A stretch of 39,128 bases of DNA from Pirellulales bacterium (lineage in GTDB: Bacteria; Planctomycetota; Planctomycetia; Pirellulales; JALHPA01). Shown piece by piece: positions 1-7,200 of the stretch. The notes under the pieces were generated by a model. It had not been told where the DNA came from. It did not search any database and saw only the letters and a program-made list of their open reading frames with translations. Each line of letters starts with the position of its first letter. Position 1 is the stretch's first letter. Both the position numbers and the translations under genes were made by a program. The stretch spans positions 1 to 39,128 of the forward strand of contig JANRLT010000054.1 of NCBI GenBank assembly GCA_033762255.1. Reading direction: 5' to 3'.

Positions 1-17
1 CTGCTCCCCCTCCCCCC

Positions 18-716
18 ATGTCCCATCCGCCGATTGTCCAAATTTCGCTTGACTTGATTGACCTGGATGAAGCCCTGGCCACCGCCCAACTGGCGATTGA
101 CTGCGGGGTCGATTGGCTGGAGGCGGGGACGCCGCTGATCCTCGCCCACGGCGCGCCAGCGGTCCGGGCGTTGCGGCAGCGATTTCCCGCGACGCCGATC
201 GTGGCGGACCTAAAGATCATGGACGGCGGCTACCTGGAGGCGGAGCTGATGGCCCGGGCCGGGGCCACCCATGTCGTGGTGATGGGGCGTGCCCATGATG
301 AGACGATTGAATGCGTGGTGCGGGCGGGGCGGGACTTTGGCGTGAAGGTGATGGGGGATGACATGGGGGCGGCTGACCGCGTGGCCGAGGCCCGGCGACT
401 AGAGTCATTGGGCTGTGACTACATTGTGCATCACATTGGGTATGATTATCGCCGCGAGCTGGCGGCCCGGGGGGGAAAGCCCGCTACGCCGCTGGACCAA
501 CTGCGGGAGATTGTGGCGGCGGTAAAGATTCCGGTGCAGGCGGTAGGGGGGCTGACGATCGAGCAGGCGATTTGCACGCCGGAGTACGGCGCGCCGCTGG
601 TGGTGTTGGGGGCGCCCCTGACCGTGGACCAATATGCGTTCAGGACCGCCAGTAACGACCTGCCGGGCATTTTGCGCGAAATCTGCGGGCGGGTGCACGA
701 GGGACGTGGTAATTGA
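18..716 (+). CDS. HUMPS-family TIM barrel, 3-hexulose-6-phosphate synthase-like (or keto-gulonate-6-phosphate decarboxylase-like)
   Basis: A 232-residue protein of the orotidine-5-phosphate-decarboxylase fold. The N-terminus (PIVQISLDLIDLDEA), an EAGTP segment near residue 36 and the DLKIMDGG motif near residue 65 (D-x-K-x-x-D active-site pattern) fit the HPS/KGPDC group; the KIMDGG form is closer to hexulose-6-phosphate synthase (K-x-M-D-A-G) than to UlaD (KIADAG). A GGLT phosphate-binding loop lies near residue 177. HPS condenses formaldehyde with ribulose-5-phosphate, while KGPDC decarboxylates 3-keto-gulonate-6-phosphate; sequence reading alone cannot separate them. The ATG follows a C-rich stretch without a Shine-Dalgarno, and the upstream context is cut by the window edge. 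The stop codon lies in the AT-rich repeat that follows. A zinc-type dehydrogenase follows on the same strand, so sugar-acid catabolism is an alternative to C1 metabolism. Confidence 0.8.
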   Translation: MSHPPIVQISLDLIDLDEALATAQLAIDCGVDWLEAGTPLILAHGAPAVRALRQRFPATPIVADLKIMDGGYLEAELMARAGATHVVVMGRAHDETIECVVRAGRDFGVKVMGDDMGAADRVAEARRLESLGCDYIVHHIGYDYRRELAARGGKPATPLDQLREIVAAVKIPVQAVGGLTIEQAICTPEYGAPLVVLGAPLTVDQYAFRTASNDLPGILREICGRVHEGRGN

Positions 717-870
717 CAATTAAAAATTAACAATTAAAAATTATTTACTATTGGCAACGACTTCTTTGGGGATTGTTGGGGAGCCTGGTCTTTCTTGCAT
801 ATCACTAGGTGATTCTGCACAATACATCGCTGCCGTTCTTCATTATTAATTATTAATTCTTCATTCTCAA
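716..870. repeat. AT-rich spacer with AATTAA-type ends
   Basis: This spacer starts with repeated CAATTAAAAATTAA units (about 716-743) and ends with ATTATTAATTATTAATTC followed by TTCATTCTCAATTG (about 842-872). The ends are roughly inverted relative to each other and resemble the AT-rich borders at 1991-2029 and 2394-2407. No gene is seen inside. The TGA of the preceding gene (714-716) sits at its left edge. It may be a small mobile-type element or a promoter-bearing spacer for the dehydrogenase. Confidence 0.5.
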
Positions 871-878
871 TTGCCCCC

Positions 879-1913
879 ATGCCGCTCGCTGTTGTCAATT
901 ACGCACCGGAAAAGCATTCCGTGGAATTGCGGGACGTTCCCGCGCCCCAGATCGGTCCCGCCGATGTGCTGCTCCAGGTCGCCGCGGTCGGCGTGTGTGG
1001 TAGTGACCTTCACCAATGGACCAGCGAGCATAGCTGGCCCGTCAATTATCCCGTGGTCCTGGGGCATGAGTTTGGCGGCGTGATTACCGCCGTGGGAGAG
1101 CACGTCACCGGTTGGCGGGCGGGGGACCGGGCCGTCAGCGAAACCGCCGCGGTCATCAATCCCGATTCGCCGCTTTCACGCGCGGGTTTGTATAATCTGG
1201 ATCCCACGCGCAAGGGGTTTGGCTATGGCGTGAACGGGGCGATGACCCGGCTGGTGCGCGTCCCCGCGCGGTGCCTGCACCGCGTGCCGGACAGTCTGCC
1301 GTGGGAAGTAGCCGCCCTGACCGAACCATGCAGCGTGGCGTACAACGCGGTGGTCCAGCACGCGACGATAAAGCCCGGCGACCGCGTGCTGGTCCTGGGG
1401 CCGGGGCCGATTGGCATTCTCTGCGCGGCGATGGCCAAATTGCAAGGGGGGATCGTGGCGGTGGCGGGACTGCCGCGCGATGAAACCCGCCTGGCCGTCG
1501 CCCGGCAATACGGCTGCCAGACCATCACCGGCAATCCCGTCGATTGGGCCAGACAAACCAGCGAAATCAGCGATGGCCTGGGCGTGGAGGGGGTCGTCGA
1601 CGCCGCGGGTGTCAGCGCGACTTTTGTTACCGCTTTGGAAGCGGTGCGGCCCAACGGCTGGATCAGCAAAGTCGGCTGGGGGAAGGCCCCGATTGGGATT
1701 TCGCTCGATCCCCTGGTGCAAAAAAACATCACCCTGCATGGTAGCTTTAGCCACAACTGGCCGATTTGGGAGCGGGTGCTAAGGCTATTAACCGCCGGGC
1801 TATTGGATGTGCGGCCGATCATCGGCGGGATCTGGCCCTTGGCGGATTGGCACACCGCGTTTGAAAAAATGCACGCCGGAGAGATTGTGAAAGCGGTCCT
1901 CCGGCCGGAGTAA
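879..1913 (+). CDS. Medium-chain (zinc-type) alcohol/polyol dehydrogenase
   Basis: A 344-residue MDR-superfamily NAD(P)-dependent dehydrogenase of the sorbitol/threonine dehydrogenase type. Visible catalytic-zinc elements are C40 in GVCGSDLHQ, H63-E64 in LGHEFGG, and a later glutamate in ALTEPCSVAYN. The Rossmann glycine motif GPGPIG lies near residue 170. The protein is oxidising or reducing an alcohol or polyol; its substrate cannot be told. The lobe that normally carries four structural-zinc cysteines (about residues 85-115) contains none: a stretch with INPDSPLSRAGLYN replaces the usual C-x2-C-x2-C-x7-C pattern. The start ATG at 879 is the first in frame after the AT-rich spacer, and the N-terminus aligns with the family without extension. 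It lies 162 bp after the HPS-like gene on the same strand, so a joint pathway is possible but unproven. Confidence 0.88.
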   Translation: MPLAVVNYAPEKHSVELRDVPAPQIGPADVLLQVAAVGVCGSDLHQWTSEHSWPVNYPVVLGHEFGGVITAVGEHVTGWRAGDRAVSETAAVINPDSPLSRAGLYNLDPTRKGFGYGVNGAMTRLVRVPARCLHRVPDSLPWEVAALTEPCSVAYNAVVQHATIKPGDRVLVLGPGPIGILCAAMAKLQGGIVAVAGLPRDETRLAVARQYGCQTITGNPVDWARQTSEISDGLGVEGVVDAAGVSATFVTALEAVRPNGWISKVGWGKAPIGISLDPLVQKNITLHGSFSHNWPIWERVLRLLTAGLLDVRPIIGGIWPLADWHTAFEKMHAGEIVKAVLRPE

Positions 1914-1936
1914 GGATTAATGGGTTTTGCTGTCTA

Positions 1937-1992
1937 CCCAGGGGACGCTGCGCTGGCCCTGGGCTGCGATTCAAAACCGCGTTGCGACAATG
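1937..1992. repeat. REP-like palindrome, CCCAGGG...CCCTGGG with CTGCGATTC tail
   Basis: CCCAGGG (1937-1943) and CCCTGGG (1957-1963) enclose a loop containing GACGCTGCGCT and are followed by CTGCGATTC and a CGCGTTGCG tail. The same loop sequence occurs within the CCTAGGGC...GCCCTAGG hairpins near 20.0 and 20.7 kb, so this looks like a diverged member of the same family. It lies 24 bp after the dehydrogenase stop codon. Confidence 0.65.
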
Positions 1993-2040
1993 TCAATTAA
2001 TAATTTATAATTAAAAATTAAGAATGGGATTGATTATTAC

Positions 2041-2095
2041 CCCAGGGTAACCGCTGACGCGGTAACCCTGGGCTGCGATTCGTATCGCGTTGCGG
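2041..2095. repeat. REP-like palindrome with perfect 14-bp stem
   Basis: CCCAGGGTAACCGC (2041-2054), loop TGAC, then the exact reverse complement (2059-2072). It is followed by CTGCGATTCG and CGCGTTGCGG, the same tail as the repeat at 1937. The shared tail with a different stem suggests a family with a fixed flank and variable hairpin. An AT-rich border (TAATTTATAATTAAAAATTAA) precedes it at about 2000-2020. Confidence 0.7.
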
Positions 2096-2103
2096 TAGGA
2101 GAC

Positions 2104-2391
2104 AATATTTTTTCCCCTGCTCCCCAGCACCCCTTTCCCTCCGCAACTCACAATTACCAGAATCCCTCACCCCGGCCCTCTCCTGAAGTGGGGTTTGTAC
2201 AATAGAGAACGCCGCTATCGGGAGAGGGAGTTGAATACACCCAACACCCCAGCACCACCGCACCCCTGCTCCCCAGCACCCCTGTCCCTCCGCACCCCTT
2301 TCCCTCCGCACCCCTTTCCCTCCGCACCCCTGCACCTCCGCACCCCTGCACCTCCGCACCCCTGCACCTCCGCACCCCAGCCCCCGTACCA
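2104..2391. repeat. C-rich minisatellite plus CTCACCCC-type palindrome
   Basis: The region holds about 17-18-bp units of the type CCTCCGCACCCCTGCA and CCTGCTCCCCAGCACCC, at 2113-2147 and in tandem at about 2255-2385. Between them, 2165-2229 carries CTCACCCCGGCCCTCTCC and a distal GGGAGAGGGAG, a long imperfect inverted repeat. Open frames across the array only reflect its low complexity. The same pairing of CTCACCCC palindrome and C-rich units occurs inside the sensor-kinase gene at 23.93-24.16 kb. Confidence 0.75.
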
Positions 2392-2401
2392 TTTTTCATT
2401 C

Positions 2402-3124
2402 TTAATTGCGCAGCACTGCCGCCGCCAACGCCTCCGGCAGCGTGAGGCGATTTTCGTACAGCGCACGGCCGATGATCGCCCCGGCCATTGGCAGTTTGGC
2501 TAGTTGCCGCACGTCCTCGGCCGTAGTGATGCCGCCGCTGGCAATGACTGGTAATTGCACCGCCCGGCGCATCTCGTCCATGGCGGGAAGATTTGGCCCG
2601 GCCAGCATGCCATCGGTGGCGATGTCGGTATAGATGATCGCCGCTAGCGGTTCGTTTTCAAATTCCCTGGCCAGATCGATCGCCCGCGTCTCGCTGACAC
2701 TCAGCCAGCCATGCGTGGCAACCAGGCCATCCTTGGCGTCGATCCCCATGACCAATCGCCCGGGAAACTGCCGCACGGTGTTGCGAAACCAGGTTTGGTC
2801 GGCGATTGCCCGCGTCCCCAGGACCAGGCGGGTTAGGCCGGCATCCAGCAGTAGTTTGATGGTTGCGGCGTCGCGGATCCCCCCGCCCAATTCGCAGGGG
2901 ATGGTGACCGCGGCCAAAATCTGCTGTACGGCGGGCAGGTTGGTCGGTTGGCCATCCCTTGCTCCGTCCAGGTCAACGAGGTGCAAATACTGCGCGCCCA
3001 GGCTCACCCAGTGACGGGCCATGTCGGCGGGCTGAGCGCTATAGACGGTTTCTTGGGCATAATCCCCTTGTTTGAGGCGGACGCACTGCCCACCCCGCAG
3101 ATCAATGGCTGGCCAAATTTGCAT
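2402..3124 (-). CDS. hisA: Phosphoribosylformimino-5-aminoimidazole carboxamide ribotide isomerase (HisA)
   Basis: HisA catalyses the fourth step of histidine synthesis, an Amadori isomerisation of ProFAR to PRFAR in the cytoplasm. From the chosen ATG at 3124 the protein has 240 residues, the usual family length, and begins MQIWPAIDLRGGQCVRLKQG, the conserved HisA start with the first catalytic aspartate in AIDLRGG. HLVDLDGARDG near residue 45, GGGIRD near 79, VMGIDAKDG near 125 (second half-barrel catalytic aspartate region), YTDIATDGM near 162 and ASGGI near 193 are all present. A longer frame back to 3202 adds 26 non-conserved residues and is rejected. The gene is not in a his operon here. 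Its C-terminus ends ...VLRN, and its stop codon lies inside the AATTAAG border of the repeat region downstream. Confidence 0.95.
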   Translation of the reverse strand: MQIWPAIDLRGGQCVRLKQGDYAQETVYSAQPADMARHWVSLGAQYLHLVDLDGARDGQPTNLPAVQQILAAVTIPCELGGGIRDAATIKLLLDAGLTRLVLGTRAIADQTWFRNTVRQFPGRLVMGIDAKDGLVATHGWLSVSETRAIDLAREFENEPLAAIIYTDIATDGMLAGPNLPAMDEMRRAVQLPVIASGGITTAEDVRQLAKLPMAGAIIGRALYENRLTLPEALAAAVLRN

Positions 3125-3573
3125 AAGAGTATCGCAGGGAGGTGTTACAAGGAATTGCCAGGAGCGGCGGCAGCGGGGACAATTAAATAGCCATAAATGC
3201 AAGAATGAGTGGCTAAAGCCCCTGATCGCGGGGTAAAGGGGTCTCTAACGGTATAGAATAGCAGTGTAGCCTGCCCATGGCGGGGGGGTGAACCCCTCTT
3301 GATCCCTTTGCTGGCAAGGGTTTATGATACTGGGCTACCGTTGTTTTTGGCGATTTGCGACCTAGCCCCCTCCTGGAAGGTCATTTGCGGGGGTGGCGGC
3401 GACCGGAATGGCCGGGGTGATGGGCTCCTGTCGGAGGGGTGGCAGAAAAAAAGGGCTTGAAGCGCCGAAAATCGTATGACAGCGAATTTTTGCCAATATT
3501 TCCGCGAATTCTGAACATTGAAATTTACAGCGGGCGAAATTGACCGCGAACGTTTCATAAACTGTTTGGGGAA
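3125..3573. other. Intergenic region between hisA and yajC, no gene seen
   Basis: This divergent spacer holds no convincing gene on either strand. It includes G/C-rich runs and a loose inverted pair, GTAGCC near 3266 and GGCTAC near 3334, about 70 bp apart. Promoters for hisA (minus) and yajC (plus) must lie here, but no clear -35/-10 pair was recognised. Confidence 0.5.
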
Positions 3574-3591
3574 ATGGCCGTAGGAATATTT

Positions 3592-4071
3592 ATGATCGGA
3601 AAATTGAGACCCCTGTGCCTGTTAGGCCTCATTTGGCTTGCGGCCCCTACATCCGGCACCGCCGCACCGCCGATGGGGGGGGTTGTTGCCGGGGGTAACG
3701 CCGCTCTTTGGGCACCAACCACTCTTTGGGCGCAGGCCGCCGCCGAGCAGCCCGCGCAAGAAGAGCAACCGCTGGGCAGCCTGATTTTGCAGTATTTTCC
3801 CCTGATAATCCTCCCTATTTTGTTTATGTTGATGGTCAGTCGCCCCCAACAGCAAGCGGCCAAGGAACAAGAAGAAAGGTTGGGGCGGTTAAAAAAGAAT
3901 TCGCGGGTGGTGACCCGGGGGGGAATTTATGGGACAGTGTATAGCGTCGATCGCGAGCAAAACCGGGTAACTTTAAAAGTGGACGAAGCGACCAACACCA
4001 AGATCGAGGTGACGTTAAATTCCATTGAGACGGTGTTGGAGGAACCGGCGGCGACTGATGCGAAAAGCTAA
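3592..4071 (+). CDS. yajC: Preprotein translocase subunit YajC
   Basis: YajC is a small inner-membrane accessory of the Sec translocon that associates with SecD and SecF. The family core is visible: a transmembrane stretch LILQYFPLIILPILFMLMVSRPQQQ around residues 72-95, then the basic cytoplasmic domain with RLGRLKKNSRVVTRGGIYGTV, where VVTRGGI is the conserved hallmark. About 70 residues precede the core, including a signal-peptide-like start (MIGKLRPLCLLGLIWLAAP); typical YajC lacks this. The ATG at 3592 has AGGA six bases upstream; an in-frame ATG at 3574 preceded by GGGGAA is also possible and adds six residues. The secD-secF fusion follows 199 bp downstream, the classical yajC-secD-secF order. 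Confidence 0.92.
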   Translation: MIGKLRPLCLLGLIWLAAPTSGTAAPPMGGVVAGGNAALWAPTTLWAQAAAEQPAQEEQPLGSLILQYFPLIILPILFMLMVSRPQQQAAKEQEERLGRLKKNSRVVTRGGIYGTVYSVDREQNRVTLKVDEATNTKIEVTLNSIETVLEEPAATDAKS

Positions 4072-4270
4072 ATCGTTCAGTCTGGTGAGGGTGTGCGGAA
4101 GCGATTTTTTTGCGAATTTTTGTTGGGCGTGGAAGATCAGGGGAGTGGTATTTTTGGCACCGCAGGGCTTTTTGGCCTGTTGGTGATGCCAGCGGTAAAG
4201 TTTCTGTTGAGCAACGCGGCGATTTTTTTGGGAGCCGCGATTTCCCTTACATTTTGGAAAGTTCGTTGTC

Positions 4271-7200
4271 ATGACGCTGTGGAGTAGCTTGTCGATTTTG
4301 TTTGCCCAGGCCATGTCCGCCGCTCCGGCGGTCGCCCCCGGGGGGGATGTGGCGGGTGTCCCCTTTTTTCGGCAAGGCTGGTTTTTGTGGTTGTTGATGA
4401 TTGGCTTGGTCGTGGGGACGTACCTGCTGTCCCAGGCGCTGGCCTTGCGCTGGCGGATGGGAGAGTCGACCGTGCGCATCTTTTTGGTGCTGTTTTCATT
4501 GGTGGCGGGGAGCGCGGTGGTGTTTTTTGGCTGGCCGCCAAAGCTGGGGATCGACCTCAAGGGGGGGGTCAATCTGGTCTACGAGATTGACAGCAACATC
4601 ATGAATTCGGTCGCGCTGAATGCCAAGGATTTGGCCGAAATCGAACGCGTCGCCAAAAAAATCATACCCGATGTCAAAGTCAGCATCATAGCCGGGGGGG
4701 ATGGATCCAAAAACCGGATTCAACTGGATCTGCCCGCGGGCGTGGACGCGGCCAAATCCCAAGAACTGGCCAACGCGCTCGCGGATGTGCGGCCCACTTC
4801 CGGGGGGGAACTGGCATTTTTGAACAAGACCAGCACGCAGATGTTTTTTCAGCGCCAGGGAACCGCCTCGCGCGAGACCATGGGGACGCTGGTCAACGCG
4901 CTCAAGCAGCGGGTCAATCCCGGTGGCCAAAAAGAAATTGAACTTCGTAGCCTGGGAAATAACCAGGTGGAAATTATCATCCCAGAGGCCGACCCTAAGG
5001 AACTGGAACTGATCAAGGACAAGATCAGTTCGGCGGGGACGCTGGAATTTCGGATCGTGGCCACGGTCACTGGCAATGAGACCCCCGTTATTAATGAACA
5101 CACGCCGCTGATCAATCTGGTCAAGAAACTTCGGCGGGCGGATCCCTCCCTCCCTGGGGGATACGATTACAGCATGATTCCCGATGTGGTCATGCTGGGG
5201 GATAAACCGCTCGGCCGGTGGGTGCTGCGTTCGCCCGATGCCAATGTCGGGGGCCGGGCGTTTACCCGCCCCGCCTATAACGGCACGCAAATCTTGATGG
5301 CGTACGACATTTATAACGTCACCGGCGAAGACCTGAGCCGCGCCGCCCCCGACACCCAGTCCCTCGAACGCTGCGTCAGTTTTACGCTGAATGAAAAAGG
5401 GGCTCGCAAATTTGCCTTGATGACCACGGAATACACCAAATCCGACCTCAAGGAAAAAGCGCTGTTGGGCGTGATTTTGGATGATATGCTGCAGACGGCC
5501 CCCTCACTGAATAACGCGATTACCAGCGGCAAAGGGATTATCACCGGCAATTTTAGCGAGCAAGAAATTTCTCGCATCGTCACGGTGCTGAACTCGGGTA
5601 AACTGCCAGCCGCGCTCAACCGCACGCCCATCCAAGAAAACAACGTCAGCGCGCAACTGGGCAGCGATACGATTCGCAGCGGTGCGGTTGCGATGATCGT
5701 CTCGACACTGGCGATTTTGATCTTTATGTGGGTGTATTACGGTTTTTGCGGGCTGGTGGCGGACTTTGCCGTACTGCTGAACGTGATCCTGGTGGTCGCG
5801 TTTATGATGCTGCTAAAGGCCGCCTTTACGCTGGCGGGGCTGGCGGGGCTGGTGCTAAGCGTAGGGATGGCCGTCGACGCGAACGTGCTGATCTTTGAAC
5901 GGATGCGCGAGGAACGCGCCCGGGGATCGTCCCTCAAAATGGCCATTCGCAACGGTTTTGCCCGCGCGATGTCCACGGTCGTGGACTCCAACTTGACGAC
6001 GCTGGTCACCGGCGTGGTACTGTTTGCCATCGGCACCGACCAACTGCGGGGTTTTGCCACAACGCTGATCTTGGGCCTGGTGCTGAATTTGTTCACCGCC
6101 GTGTATTGCTCGCGGGTCATCTTTGACGTGGCCGAACGCCAAGGTTGGTTTAAGGATCTCCGCATGATGAGCATGCTGGGCGAGACAAATTTTGACTTTG
6201 TCAAACCGATGAACGCGTGCATCACGGCCTCGCTGATCTTGATAGGAGCGGGGCTATTTGTGGCGGTTTCGCGCGGCAAGGACTTGCTTGACATCGACTT
6301 TTCCGGCGGCTCGACCGTTCAGGTGATCCTCAACCAGGATAATCAAAAGTTGACATTATCGGATGTGCGCAAGTTAATCGCCGATCAGCCTAATTTGCCT
6401 GATGCCGAAGTGAGCGAAGTGGTTAACACCGCGGGGGGCATTGAACAAAAGATGTACAAAATTGTCACGACCAATCCCGATGTGAAAGTCGTCAAACCGG
6501 AGTTGGCCAAGATTTTTGAAGGAAAGCTGGAGACTTATTTTGTGAGGGCGGATAATGTGACCCCTTATACGCCTCCGAAACCAAAATCGCCCGCCGTGAC
6601 AGGCGTGCCGCCGCTAACAAACATTCCCGCCGCCAGCCCCGCGGAGAAGGCCGCCGCTGAAAAAAGCGCGGAGGAAAAGCCCGCCGCCGAGCAGGGGCCC
6701 GCAGATAAAGGGGGCAGTGATAAGGGTGCCAGCGAAAAGGCGCCTTCTGCCGAGGCACCCGCACAGCCCAACCCAGCCACCGGAAACTCGGCAACCGCAA
6801 CTCCTCCGGGCACGGAATCTGTTCCTCCCGCCGCTGAGGCAAATAGTGCGGAACAGCCATCCCCCCAGCAGCCCAATGCCGAGCAGCCAACAGCCGAGCA
6901 GCCCCCCGCGGAACAGCCCGCTACAGATAAATCCGCAACCGATCAACCAGCCGCGGAATCCACCCCGCAGGAAGCCACCACCCCAGAGCCTGCCGTAACT
7001 ACGGAACCTGCCTCGCCTCCAGAGCCTGCCACGCCCAGTAATGACAAATCCAGTTGGTGGCGGCGGGGAAAAGTTTTTGCACCGGCGTTATTGGCGGTGA
7101 TTTTGCAGGCGGAACCCGCACCCGCGGCCGACACTGTTCCGGCGGCCCCCGCTGCCGCTAGCGAGAACAGCACCACTGGGGAGAATGCACCGGCGGCGAG

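Noticed and set aside
2018-2503. Several open frames of about 80-120 codons on both strands across the C-rich array
   Set aside because: They consist of simple repeats (RRCRGAEVQGCGG-type or PPHPCSPAP-type) generated by the minisatellite; there is no ribosome binding site or real protein composition.
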